From positions 992,001 through 1,056,000 of the forward strand of contig CP051139.1 in the NCBI GenBank assembly GCA_001592805.2: DNA of 64,000 bases. Direction: 5' to 3'. Below, piece by piece: positions 40,790 through 52,281 of this stretch. The position numbers were made by a program, and so were the translations under genes. The DNA comes from Peltaster fructicola. Lineage: Eukaryota; Ascomycota; Dothideomycetes. The notes beneath the pieces are model-generated. The model made no database searches and was not told the origin of the DNA. It saw only the letters and a program-made list of their open reading frames with translations. Numbering within the stretch: the first letter of the stretch is position 1; each line of letters starts with the position of its first letter.

Positions 40790-41547
40790 GACGAATGGTG
40801 TGACCGATGATCGACCTTTACTGCAATCTATGAAGTGCAGATACTGAGCTCCAAAAGCTGCGAATACTGAGATATTTGAACCTGTACTGTCGATGATATG
40901 CACTAAGATTTGCGTTTGAGTTCAATGTTTCTTGTGATAAGGTAGAAGCCTGATGTGGCAGTCGGAATAGCTTCGCAGTCCAAGATTGGTCGGTGGCTAT
41001 TGGTTTTAAACGCACGCCAATATAGTATATATCCTTGGTGATGAGACGAGAATGAGTATGAAACACAGTGGTGGTCGATGGTACTTTTGAAGCTTTTACC
41101 TTCCTTCCCTTCGATGCCACGCGAGAACCTGCATGGGCTTGTGTCATCGCCTGTCCAAGGTTGATCGGTACGTACTTGCAGCTAGCAGTCGTCACGATCG
41201 GGCGGTACAGCAGCTGGCTTGCGCAGGTACACGAACTCAACTGCTTTCGGATCCTGCTGTCGATGTTGAGCATACCCATCTCTGATCTGGCTATGCTCTG
41301 TTCCTTGTTTTGGTTGGCATTACATTGCATATTGTCTCATCCTCTTGGCTGTAAACCGGGCACCACATCACGTCAGAGGCTCCCGATGGCCGCGCCCAGG
41401 GTCTACCTCCGGACCCTGCTAAGCCTCTGCCTTGCGTTGTAAGATGTTGTCATCTCTCGATCCTGGCTAAAACAATACAGCCTGATCGTTGAAGTTCTCG
41501 ATCGTCTTGGCCACCAGGCGGTCGTACCAGGGCAGGGTGGTCAAACA
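40790..41547. other. Intergenic region between the small hypothetical gene and the SET gene
   Basis: This 758-bp spacer holds the promoter of the small hypothetical gene and the SET gene's 3' flank. A 170-codon minus-strand frame (40818-41330) lacks any domain. Near 41465-41547, just past the SET stop, a short frame on the minus strand has strongly G/C-ending codons and reads LPWYDRLVAKTIENFNDQAV, then stops; it may be a decayed coding fragment. Confidence 0.4.
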
Positions 41548-42285
41548 TCACTCGTCCAGTGCCGCTTCAGCGATATTGAGCATTTCGAAATCCTTACGGA
41601 AGGTGGCCATAAGCTTGCGACTCTCCCAGTATGACTTGCCGTAGCTGACGAGGACCTCCTCGTTCTCACGAATGCCAGTCTTCCTCTTGCCGGCCTTGCC
41701 AGCGGGTAGGACGAAGATGCCGACACGTCTCTCCCATTTAACACCACCAGCACGCTTCGTACATGGCACTTTGATGAAGCAGTCTCGGAACTCAGCATTA
41801 GGTCTTTCTGCGACGCAGCGATAGTCATTGGCAAAGCGAGCGATGTTACCTGACTTCGCCGCATCAACGCTGAGGCCGATGTCCCTGTCCAGTGCAAGAT
41901 CGTAGTCACTATGAGGATCGGTATCGACGAGGCTATTGGTGTGTACGTGTCCAAGGTAGAGAGTTATGAAAGCATCGGGATCGAGCTTGCTCTTGGCGAA
42001 GAGTCCACGCTGTCGGTATGCTGGATGTTTCTCATCGTCGATTATGATAATCTTGACCCTGTCGAGAGTCTCGTTGATCTGCTCTCTGCTTATTTTCGTC
42101 CATTGATCGGACTCTGGTGCTGGGCGACTAAGTGCCGTTCGCTGCTCCGCTGTGACTGCATCAGAGTAGGTGTGATCGGTCAAGTATGTGATGTCTGGTG
42201 GCCAGTTCTCTGGTGGTACGTCGTCGAGGTCGGCGAGTGCCTCGTCGATGACCTTCTGTGCTGGACGCTTGGTTCTTGATGGCAT
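41548..42285 (-). CDS. SET domain protein, possible lysine methyltransferase
   Basis: This single-exon 245-aa protein carries a compact SET domain, which usually transfers methyl groups to lysine in histones or other proteins. The SET core starts near residue 87 (HPAYRQRGLFAKSKLDPD), includes ITLYLGHVH, GNIARFANDYR (about 147-157) and NAEF, and ends with RENEEVLVSYGKSYW (about 214-228), where the tyrosine is the catalytic one. The usual NHSCxPN motif is changed to N..RF.NDYR, a variant also seen in some plant and fungal SET proteins. Pre-SET and post-SET cysteine clusters are absent. The N-terminal third is Asp/Pro-rich. Target and role are unknown; it may not act on histones. Confidence 0.82.
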   Translation of the reverse strand: MPSRTKRPAQKVIDEALADLDDVPPENWPPDITYLTDHTYSDAVTAEQRTALSRPAPESDQWTKISREQINETLDRVKIIIIDDEKHPAYRQRGLFAKSKLDPDAFITLYLGHVHTNSLVDTDPHSDYDLALDRDIGLSVDAAKSGNIARFANDYRCVAERPNAEFRDCFIKVPCTKRAGGVKWERRVGIFVLPAGKAGKRKTGIRENEEVLVSYGKSYWESRKLMATFRKDFEMLNIAEAALDE

Positions 42286-43111
42286 GATGTGGATAGGTGG
42301 ATTGTGAGATGGAGTATGGATACTCTGCTCCTCTGTGTGCCTCGTGCAACGATTCTGCCGTAGTGGTGTTCATACGAGTGCTATCAACCTACCATGCTGC
42401 ACCTTGCTGTATGTCGACCTTAGCGATGGCCGTCGATCAATTACGTGCTCATTGTCGACGTGTGTCAGGTGAGAATATGTGTGTCGTGTTGCTGGTTTGC
42501 GCAAGCTTGGAGTTTGGGTAGTAGACTCGCTGTCGACACCAATTTCTTCTCTGCGATTATACACGTCGTAATGTCTTAGACCGGTCGATATCAACAAGAC
42601 GTATAGTATGGAGTCTGCGCTATAATTTGGTGTCAGTTATGTGTCACTATCATCGATGTGAAATGGATTGGCAGAAGTCGTCTGTGTTGTGAGTTTTATA
42701 GCGACGATGTCGACTTCAAATCAACAATATCGCTGCAACCACACTTCTACCACCTTATTGGTACACCAACAGTCTCTCAATCGACAAGTATAACATGCCA
42801 GAGCGCAGCGTACTCCAAATAGCCACGGGTAGTGTCCAAGAGACTTCTTACCGGCACGACAGACTGCTATCGCCAAGGGCGAGTACGACGATAACCACGA
42901 CCGGCAGTGCCCATTGTCGTTGAAACCGGGACATTGGCGTAGGCACTCAACGATATATCGAGGACTGACAGGACATACAACGGACATGAGGGTCGGCCAA
43001 ATGCTACAATAGCAGCTATACTCAATGCTGAAGGCATAGTAGCTATATTCACCATCTCGACCGTCGCGAACGAGGAACAATTCGAACGGACACCACCCGA
43101 CACCCTCCATT
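42286..43111. other. Intergenic region upstream of the SET gene
   Basis: This 826-bp gap lies between the SET start and the stop of the haloacid-dehalogenase-like gene, both on the minus strand. It should hold the SET promoter. Overlapping short frames up to 153 codons show no domain. I see no RNA gene or repeat. Confidence 0.45.
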
Positions 43112-43973
43112 TCACAGGCTCTGTAGACGCTCTGCCACCTTCTCAAAACCAGGCTCTCCTTCGCGCACCCATATATCCACAAGACCTTCCTGCTCTCTCA
43201 GCTCAGGATGATTCTCCTCGTTGAGTCGCTCGACGTAGATGGTACGAAAGCCACACTGCTGCGCATACATCAGATCGTCAAGGTGCGCAGCAACCATAGC
43301 ACACTGTGAGGGTTCCAGACCAAGCTTGGCAGCGCCTCCGAGGTAGACTGCAGGGTTAGGCTTGTAAGAGTGGAACATCTCGGCACTGAGCACATGCGTG
43401 AACTCCATCTTACCGTAAGCAACCATGTCTGTGATCAGCGAGAGGTTTCCATTCGTCAAGGTGGACGTCTGGTAGTGCTTGTTGAGCTCACGAATGCCGT
43501 TGCAGGTATCTGGCCAAGGATTGAGTCGATGCCAGATCAGACTCATCTCTTTGATCTGAGTATCGTTCCAGAGTGAGCCTGGTCCTGCTCTGCTCTCCTC
43601 TGAGGGCTCGAGCAGTCCGTGTGCCTCCAGTAAGTCATACAGAGAATCGAGATGGTGCTGGTCGACTGTTTTGTACTCGGTGCTGCTGTTAGCGGCGAGC
43701 GCTCTGGTGAACTTGAGGTAACTCGTCCGCCACTGCTGAGCGAAGTCTCCCCAACCACTGTCGGTCTATCTACATATCAGCGAGTCCTAGATGAGACAAG
43801 AAACTTACCATCTCCGCAGCTCTTGCTCGGACCGCCTCCGACGGCGACCTCTCACGATACGAGACAGACTTATGTGCTGCACTCTGGAGCGCTTCGGTCA
43901 CGGTCGTTCTCCAGTCCACGCAAGTGCCGAAAACATCGAACAAGAGGCCACGAACGTCCCTCAAGCTTGACAT
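43112..43973 (-). CDS. Type II 2-haloacid dehalogenase-like HAD hydrolase
   Basis: This 272-aa HAD-superfamily protein resembles bacterial and fungal L-2-haloacid dehalogenases. Exons 43973-43809 and 43765-43112 flank a 43-nt GTAAGT...ATAG intron; splicing gives AAEMTDSGWGDF. The nucleophile is D13 in LLFDVFGTCVDW. Motif 2 is STLTNGN, motif 3 lysine lies in YKPNPAVYLGGAAKLGL, and the acidic motif is AAHLDDLMYAQQCG. All four HAD motifs are present, so it looks active. The natural substrate in fungi is unknown; dehalogenation is only a family-based guess. It may also act as a small-molecule phosphatase or other hydrolase. Confidence 0.9.
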
Positions 43974-44063
43974 GTCGCTCGAGTGTGAGGGTGAACAGGA
44001 GAAGATGGTGCTGCGTGATATCGTGAGGTGCTTTTGGAATCGGAAGAAGGGGAGAGCTCGGAG

Positions 44064-44369
44064 CTAGACACATGTACCTGACTTGCAGTCGGTTAGCGAC
44101 GTCGTCATCTTCATCAGAGTAGACGGCATGCTTCTGGGACTCGTCTGCTCCTGTGCGTCCTGCTCGATCGTGATGACAAACCCTCGGTGTCCCGGGGTTC
44201 GTGCATCGCTCTGCTGAGTGTCTGACGCCAGATGACATCCATGCAGCTTACTGATCTTGTCGATGCTGTCATGCACCAACGACGATAAGTCAGCGTAGAC
44301 AACAGGCTCAACGCGCTGCCTGGCCATCTCCCTGAGCGCACGAGTTGTCGATCGCATTGATGCAACCAT
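44064..44369 (-). CDS. Doubtful small hypothetical protein
   Basis: A 101-codon frame opens with MVASMRSTTRALREMARQR and VEPVVYADLSSLVHDSIDKI, which looks protein-like. Its end may be wrong: a GTAAGC donor at 44252 and a CAG acceptor could remove 41 nt, switching to a frame that reads YSDEDDDVANRLQVR. Neither version matches a family I know. The interval of about 760 bp between the HAD and histone H4 genes leaves room for it. It could also be leader sequence of the HAD gene. Treat it as a candidate only. Confidence 0.25.
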   Translation of the reverse strand: MVASMRSTTRALREMARQRVEPVVYADLSSLVHDSIDKISKLHGCHLASDTQQSDARTPGHRGFVITIEQDAQEQTSPRSMPSTLMKMTTSLTDCKSGTCV

Positions 44370-44737
44370 TCTGAAAGTGGTATGACAAGCGAAGAGTTCG
44401 CCCAACGGGTATGACGAACGACCAAAACATCGCGGTGGTCACTGCTCATACACGCTACTGATCAATGTAAACAAGCCATAGATGTGAACGAGAAGATGAA
44501 GCAGCAGTGTAGTTGATGTATTGTCATTCAGGCTCGATTATCTGCTTGAGCCTATACTACAGAAACACTGAGGCCGATGTGGCCAACCCGTAACCCCTTC
44601 GCGCCATCCACTGCAAACCCATGATGTGTGAAGCTGTCGCTGTCATGGCTGGAGGATATCTTGTTGTGTCGTGAAAACCATGCAAAGTTGTGGTAGAGAA
44701 CATGGTGATAGGAAGTTCTCGATGTGGTAGAAGGTGT

Positions 44738-45101
<364 letters not shown>

Positions 45102-45551
45102 CTTGAATGTGTGTTTGAAGAAGAGCTTTGATGAGAGAGTTGTTGTTGTTGAGCGTGAGGAAGACGCGTTTGAGATATGCTTTGCGGATAAAGTGAGATG
45201 CAGGAGTGTTGGTGGGTGGGGGAGTAGCAGTACTTAAGCAACGCGCCGTGAGAGGCGGCTTCTGCAGAATCAAAGCGAGCGTGTGCAAGCGCAAAACACG
45301 CTAGCGTTCTATTGGCCAGCAATATCAACAAAACAGCGGAAAGGCGTCAGCTCAGGCGGTCAGAATCATCGCCTGGATTCGAGCGTGTCTAAGGTCCCCA
45401 GGCACGACTGCACTTTTGGCGTGTTGATTGTGAACAGCGCAGCCCCGGCTCTTCCTTTATTTCTTCCACTTGCAGCCACTCCTCTTCCACCTCTTCCACT
45501 CAGTCATCAACACTTTACATCATCACACATCCACACACACAACTCTCTACA
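45102..45551. promoter_or_regulatory. Bidirectional H4/H3 histone promoter
   Basis: The 450 bp between the divergent start codons of H4 and H3 must drive both genes. An inverted CCAAT element (ATTGG) lies at 45311-45315 near the centre. The H3-proximal part is rich in C and T, and an AT-rich tract (ctttatttct) lies near 45452. Cell-cycle control is inferred from histone pairs in other fungi. Confidence 0.7.
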
Positions 45552-46170
<619 letters not shown>

Positions 46171-46851
46171 ACGCCTCACACCTTGACACTTCACGACACT
46201 CAACATGAGTACATCTGACTACAACATCCATGGACATGGCTGCCTGATGGTATCGCTGGCTTCTTGCGATGGACAGTCCGGCTGGCTCACATCTTGCTTC
46301 ACACATCAAGGCGTTATGGGTTAATGATCACGGGCTGTGATTCATGGGTTCGAGATACACAACTGTGCGGCGAAGGGTAGGCTAGCACCTCAAATGAAGC
46401 ATGTATCATAATGAACATGGTGCATGACAAATGCCTCTATTACACATCATCCTACTTTCTGCCTTCAGTCTCACTGTGACACTGCTGCCTCGTAGAAGAC
46501 TTCGGGCGCGATTTCGCACGAGTCTCTTGCGGCGACACGATCTCAGCACTACAAACCGCGTCATGCGACCGAGGGTATACACTGCTCACATGATGTACCA
46601 GATACTGTACTGCTCGTGAGCATGCTGTACACGCACTGCAGCTTTGTTCAGCCCTACGACTTGGCCTACATCTTTGTTCCGATAACAAGCGAGACCCTTC
46701 ACATTGCGTGACCATTCAACGTCAAATGGATTAAATCACACTCCTCACATCATGCTGACACTCCTTTCTCCTTTCGTTTACCCCTTCCAAGCACGCGAGC
46801 AATGATAGACTCCTAGAGCGACATCGAAGCTCACAATCGGACGAGCACAAC
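46171..46851. other. Intergenic region between H3 and the Mpv17 family gene
   Basis: This 681-bp spacer contains the H3 3' flank and the promoter of the Mpv17 family gene. A GGTTCGA match near 46348 resembles a tRNA B box but has no matching A box or cloverleaf. I see no gene. Confidence 0.45.
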
Positions 46852-47670
46852 ATGAGTACACTCATCATACGCACTCGAGCGAACGTCCTTCGCCTACAGC
46901 AGGCTGTAGAGCGCAATGGCCTTCGACGCTATGCACAACAAGTACGACACGAGTCATCTACGCCGAAGAACACCAGGAATGTGTCGACTGTAGCAGAGCA
47001 GAAGACATGGGCAGCTGTGCTGTACTCACAACCATGGTTTGCTCCAGTCATGGTTCCGGTTAGAGCATACGATCGTGCACATCGACGACGACCTCTGCTC
47101 GTACAGCTTCTGTCTAGCTTGGCAATCTACTTCCTCGGCGACCTGTCTGCGCAAGCTATTGCGACCTCGAACTTCGAAGAGGGAAGCTATGAGGTGGAAC
47201 GATCGTTGAGATCAATGACCATTGGCGGCATAATAGCAATACCAGGCTACAAGTGGTTCGTCTACCTGGCGCAGAACTTCAACTACTCCTCGAAGCTGCT
47301 CAGTCTTGGTATCAAGATTGGCATCAACCAGCTCTTCTTCACACCTATTTTCAGCTCGTACTTCTTCGCTATGCAATCGCTGTTGTCCGGAGCATCGTTG
47401 CAGGACGCTTGGACAAGAGTGAAAGACACTGTGCCTGTCTCGTGGATGGTATGTTAAGCAGGAGGGTTTGTCTTCACGCACTGACAGGCCTAGCAATCAT
47501 GGAAGGTTTGGCCAGCAGTGATGGCGTTCAACTTCACATACGTTCCACTACAATTTCGAAGCATCTTCGCAGGGTTCATTGCTATCGGTTGGCAGAGCTA
47601 CCTCAGTTGGTTGAATAAGCAGGCAGAGGCGAAAGAGAGGAAAAGCGCAGCACTGGCGGTAACAGAGTAG
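46852..47670 (+). CDS. Mpv17/PMP22 family inner-membrane protein (Sym1-like)
   Basis: This 257-aa membrane protein belongs to the Mpv17/PMP22 family, whose mitochondrial members (Sym1) form channels needed under metabolic stress. Exons 46852-47448 and 47494-47670 flank a 45-nt intron; splicing gives SWMQSWKVWPAVMAFNF, the family signature W.VWP...F.N...VP...R. The N-terminus (MSTLIIRTRANVLRLQQ...RRYAQQ) is basic and amphipathic, fitting a mitochondrial targeting signal. Four membrane helices are expected, and FFTPIFSSYFFAMQSLL is one. The C-terminus ends with a short charged tail. A peroxisomal location is possible but less likely given the N-terminus. Confidence 0.9.
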
Positions 47671-48137
47671 GGAGCAGCAGGAACAAGAGCAGGAATGCAA
47701 TTATGATACACATTACAGACGCAAGCATGGATGGCTTGAGAATCTTGCCGCATATACAAGAACGTCACAGCATTTGGACGCCATCTGCACATACAAGGCA
47801 TATACGGACGCACAGCAGCATTGCAGCCATCTGCACATACAGGCTAAATAGAGAGAAACAACACCGAGGAGTCACCCTCCAGACACATAGATCTAACAGG
47901 ATCATTCTAGAGCATGAAAGTCAAACAAACAGCTGATATTCACTATGCCTCCCAAGATTGTGATTCTCATCCTCTCGATAAACGCCATAACTTGAATGCA
48001 GCCTGGTGGTAACGTCCTTGAGACGCAGTGCATCAAGACGAAACGCCCTCGAACAGGACGCAATGTCTGGGAACAATCACAGCTCCAAGACATGCGGACT
48101 CCTCACGACCGGCGCGGCTCACGCAGGATCATCCATC
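47671..48137. other. Intergenic region between the convergent Mpv17 family and SIP5 genes
   Basis: This 467-bp spacer lies between two converging stop codons, so it holds only 3' flanks and polyadenylation signals. A short direct repeat of 'gccatctgcacatacaggc'-like text occurs twice near 47782 and 47827. I see no gene. Confidence 0.45.
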
Positions 48138-50533
48138 TCACTGCGTGGCTTCATGGAAGCTCCCATGTTCCAGAGCGCGAACGTTTGTCGTAGCTCTCTT
48201 CTCGTCATGCTGAAGCTTCGTGTCATGCTCTATAGGCTCTGCATTGCCTTTTGTTTCTCCAGCAGATGTGGAGCTCTCACCGCTGTCGTCTCGCTGTCTC
48301 ACACCTTCTGTAAGCTCACCGGTCCGTGGGAGCGATGCACTCACTGCATGCTCTAAATGCTCATCTGGTCCACCCTTGTCGATCATGGCTGCAAGTGATT
48401 GAAAGTTAAGCATAGGCTCCAAGACAGGAGGCGTACCAGATCGGTGTGGTGATTCGTCCTGACGCAGTCCATCATAAGGACTTCCGTTCGGCGAAGGCGA
48501 CTCGGCACGGAAACTGCCTGGAGCCGAGTCTCCCAGTGAGCTCGCCAGCGACGAGGTGTTCGAAAGCTGTCGTGGGTGATGTCGACGACCAGGCATAGGA
48601 ATGGGAGTCGATGATGCAGGCTGTATATTAGCTCTCGACTCCTCTAGATGTCGTTGTGCGCTTCCAGCACCAATGTTAGCAGCAGAAGCTGACCGCGAGC
48701 GATTAGCAAGCATCTCGCTCGCTGGCGCCTTGCCCTTGCCCTGTACCTGCTCTTCGAGTATTGCTGGCTGACTACCGAGATTGCTCGTTGATCTGGCCAT
48801 ACTTGTCGTGGCCCACGTGCTTGTACTGTCGTTTGACTGTGTCTTGTATAGAGATGTACTGCTGCCTCCTTTCTTGGCGAGCTTCTCGAGCTGCTTCGCT
48901 TCCTTCTTGGCTTCTTTCGCCTTCTTCTTGTCCTCCTTGGCTTTCTCTTTATCTTCTTTGCGTTTACGTTCTTCTTCCGCAGCGAGTGACAAGCGAATAG
49001 CTTCCATCATCATCAAGTCCTCGAGATCGTCGACGCGATTACGTCGTGAGCTGGTTCTGCCTGGGAAAAGGTCACTGCTTGGCTCTGCTATTTGTCAGTG
49101 CGACCCATCATCAACACTACATACAACTTACCTGCGCCATCACCAGGCGTGCGAGAACCACTGCCAGTGCTCTCCACAAAGATAGAACGTCGTCTTCGAC
49201 CATAGCCTCCCCGGAAGAGACTCTCCTGGTTACCCAGAACATACGCGGCATTATGCAAGGCAGTCGCTGCAGCCGACCTTCGTAATGCATGTGCTCGCGC
49301 ATCTGCAAGCTTCTTTGCCCAATCTGGTCTGACCTTATCTGTTGTGACAACCTCCGGTGCACTCGCGGAGATCGAGATTGTTCGACGTCGCTCGCCGGAG
49401 TGAAAGGACGTCTGCGAGGACGCTGCTGATAGAGCGGCTCGCGTGCCTGGCGCGTTCGCATATACAAGACCTCGCCGAAATGGCGGTGGCTCATAAGTAA
49501 TACCAAACTCAGGAGCTACACAGAATGGACAGGATGCAACTTCTGATACCAAGAGCTCAGCCTCTTCCTCAGGTCGTCGGGGTTCGCCAGGTTGCTCATG
49601 CTCGGGAGGATGTGGTTCTGGTCGCTTGATCTGCACGAAACACTCTGAGCAGATGGGTTGATCGCAACAACGAGTCTTGTTGAGATATGGAGGATAGTAC
49701 AAAAAGCAAATCGGACATTCGCCAGGCTCGCGATACAGATAGGCCTCTATAGGCAGTCCGTTCACGTTCGGATCGTGTGGCAGGTTGATTTCTTGTGGTG
49801 TGAGGTCTGGTAAAGGAGTCTTAGCTCCACCAGTGAGTGAGGCCAATGTCTTAGAACGTCCTCGGAAGAATGGGGATGACGACAGTGGTGCTATGGGAGT
49901 CAGAGAAGTCGGATGTGATGACGAAAGAATGGCTTCTGAAGGGCCAGGCTGGTTGGGAAAGCTTGGGACACTCAGATTCTGCGATTGTACAGGCGATTGA
50001 GCTTCTGGAGGTATCTCATCTGCAGCCGGGATTGGCAGTCCACGTACAGCAGCAACGAGTTGATGTTCAGTCCAGGTACTCGAGTGATCGTTGAGGCCCT
50101 TCCAGAATGGCGCGAGACGTCTCTCTATTTGCAGCTGCCTCACAACTGGCTTGCTGAAGTCTTCAGGTCCAGTATACGTCCCAAGTGTGACCAGGTAGCC
50201 TCCGTCGATATGCTCTTCTTTCAAGCTGCGTTCTCTCTCTTGTAACCTCGCCTGTCTCTCTCGTTCAGCTCGTCGAGCCTCCCTCTCCTGTCTGGTCTCC
50301 TTCGGTCGTTGTGGTGCTTGAGGCTCTGCATGGCGATCCCTCCCGATATGCAGGAAAGGTATCTCATGCCTGCTACCTCGTCTGCTGCTGCTACTGCCAG
50401 GTCCATAGACAGTGGTGATTGATTCGTGAGGACCATGCGGACTGGTAGGGGTGGTCTCGTTCTCACTGGTCACTTCTGATCTTCGAGCTGAGCTTCTGCC
50501 TCCATGACTGTCTTTCGATGAGCTATTGCCCAT
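48138..50533 (-). CDS. sip5: SIP5-like RING-type zinc-finger protein
   Basis: This is a homologue of yeast Sip5, a Snf1-interacting protein, with a large fungal extension. Exons 50533-49132 and 49084-48138 encode 782 aa. The intron is 47 nt with a GTAAGT donor, and two tandem acceptors (TAG and CAG, 3 nt apart) could add one alanine. The N-terminus MGNSSSKDS is a good myristoylation signal. A zinc-binding region at about 271-345 reads [20 protein letters not shown] and SCPFC. A charged coiled-coil-like segment ([19 protein letters not shown]) opens the second part, and the C-terminus is Ser/Pro-rich and disordered. Ubiquitin ligase activity is possible but not shown. Confidence 0.88.
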
Positions 50534-51009
50534 GCTGTGTTGATATGTTCTCGATGCGTGGTTGGGCGATCATGCAAAGCTTCGTGCACCTAGACCGATC
50601 ATGATAGATACTTCACGAGAGTCTTTTGCTGCAGCTATCGTGAGGACGAGCGCCATGAAGCAGCAAGATCGTGTGACTTGTAGGGCGGTTTGTCCTTACA
50701 GCTGTGACACTCAACGCGACACGATGCAAGAAGACGGCGTTGAATAAGGCCAGCGCATGCGACAGAAGATCACAGTACAAAATAGCAAATAGCTGATGTG
50801 TAGGGTAAAGGTCCCAGTTATTGCGTTGACAAACGGTACGATGACGAAACGAGCCACTACGCGTCCACCACTGCCACTTTCATCCTTTTACACATCATAT
50901 CTACGGCTGCGCTGAGCAGGATCATCTCATCAGATCCTTTTATATCTATCGTATCTGCTTGCGTTTTGATTGCGGTATCAACCAGTATCACCTCCCATAT
51001 TTGTACAGA
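50534..51009. other. Intergenic region upstream of SIP5
   Basis: This 476-bp gap lies between the SIP5 start and the stop of the aldo-keto reductase, both on the minus strand. It should hold the SIP5 promoter. No frame with a domain, RNA gene or repeat was seen. Confidence 0.45.
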
Positions 51010-52281
51010 TTATCGCAAAGGCAAAGACATGCTCTCTGGACAGACGAGATCGTCGGGCTGAGGACTCTGAGCTGGTGTAAGCAGTGGCGTCGGCGTTTCT
51101 GCTTTCGCTGCTCGCTTCTTGATGAAATCCTTCGAAGGGCTGTCCCAAGCATAGTCCAGGTATTCGTCGAGATGCTCTCTAACTCCATCGGCAAGGATCT
51201 GGACAGCTTTGCGACGATTGAGACTCCATTCGTGGTCGCGCTTCCATCGTCCTGCCTTTCGTGCAAGCTCCTCGCCATCCTCAAGACCATCGAGGATACT
51301 ACGCCAGACCTGCATCGTCTTTGCCAATTCGCTGCTCTTGCTGACGCCCATGACCGTGACACCGAGTCTCTGCCCGCCGATTTGCTCATTCGACTCTCTT
51401 TGCCACGGCACGCCGGATGCTGGATCGCCGCGGGATCCTACGCTTGCACCAACCTGCAGCCACGACTCCAGCGCATACCTGATGGCGATGACTTCGAGCT
51501 TCTCATCGTAGCGATCGCAGAAATCGCTAGCTCGCTTCACTGCTGCGCGCAAACCATCGCTGGAAGGGTGCCAGTTACCCATACTACCAATCGGCACTCC
51601 CTCTCTTCGCAGCAGACCCATAGCTAGTGGTGAGGCATTTGGCACAACATCCACACCAGCGGCTCTCAACTCTTTGATGCCTGTTGTGGCCAGCAGCTCG
51701 TTCTGTAATGTGAAGTTGGCGTACGACATGACGGCGTCGAGCGGCTCGCCTGTCTCTCGTAGTACTCTGTGCGCGAGAGAGCATAGCACTGGCACAGGAT
51801 ATCCTGAGATGCCGATGTACTTTATGGTGCCCTCTTCGTCTCGTATCCGCCTGAGCTCCCGCACAGCCTCCATAACCTCGTCCTCAGAGACAAACTCCAC
51901 ATCATGGCAATAAACCAGGTCGAGGTAAGATGTCCGTAGGCGCTCTAGACTCCGGTGTATGCTCTTGTGTACCCATTCCTTAGAATAGTTGAATTCATCG
52001 CCGGCGATTCGGCCGACTTTGGTGATCAGAAAGAACTCGTCTCGAGGCACGTTCTTGCGCACGAACTCCGTGTCTAGAGCAGCGCCGAGGATCTGCTCTG
52101 ATGGGCCATAGTATGGTGATGTGTCGAATGCGCGAATGCCATATTCCAGCGCTTGCTGCACGAGACCAGTTGTGTCGAGCTCATACGGATCTGGGTTGTA
52201 TTGGTAGTTGAATGTCGCTGTACCGAATACGAGTGGAGGGAGCAGGGAGGATAGAGCAACCTTCTGGTTGGCAGCCGTCAT
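51010..52281 (-). CDS. ara2: Aldo-keto reductase, D-arabinose 1-dehydrogenase-like (ARA2)
   Basis: This 423-aa single-exon NAD(P)-dependent oxidoreductase resembles yeast Ara2 and plant L-galactose dehydrogenase; Ara2 makes D-arabinono-lactone for erythroascorbate. The aldo-keto barrel starts LPPLVFGTATFNYQ. The catalytic tetrad is visible: D in RAFDTSPYYG (with Tyr), K in FLITKVGRI and H in LVYCHDVEF. Later blocks are YIGISGYPVPVL and NASPLAMGLLRREG. An extra 50-residue C-terminal tail is Pro/Ser-rich. It is divergent from the YggS-like gene, with an 849-bp spacer. The exact sugar substrate is an inference. Confidence 0.87.
   Translation of the reverse strand: MTAANQKVALSSLLPPLVFGTATFNYQYNPDPYELDTTGLVQQALEYGIRAFDTSPYYGPSEQILGAALDTEFVRKNVPRDEFFLITKVGRIAGDEFNYSKEWVHKSIHRSLERLRTSYLDLVYCHDVEFVSEDEVMEAVRELRRIRDEEGTIKYIGISGYPVPVLCSLAHRVLRETGEPLDAVMSYANFTLQNELLATTGIKELRAAGVDVVPNASPLAMGLLRREGVPIGSMGNWHPSSDGLRAAVKRASDFCDRYDEKLEVIAIRYALESWLQVGASVGSRGDPASGVPWQRESNEQIGGQRLGVTVMGVSKSSELAKTMQVWRSILDGLEDGEELARKAGRWKRDHEWSLNRRKAVQILADGVREHLDEYLDYAWDSPSKDFIKKRAAKAETPTPLLTPAQSPQPDDLVCPESMSLPLR

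Noticed and set aside
40818-41330. 170-codon minus-strand frame between RFT1 and the SET gene
   Set aside because: Its composition looks random, it has no domain, and it overlaps the probable promoter of the small hypothetical gene.
42721-43182. 153-codon minus-strand frame before the HAD stop codon
   Set aside because: It is rich in Cys and Trp, overlaps the HAD C-terminus in another frame and has no domain.
46330-46400. Possible tRNA from a GGTTCGA match
   Set aside because: There is no matching A box, no acceptor stem and no anticodon loop in the flanking bases.
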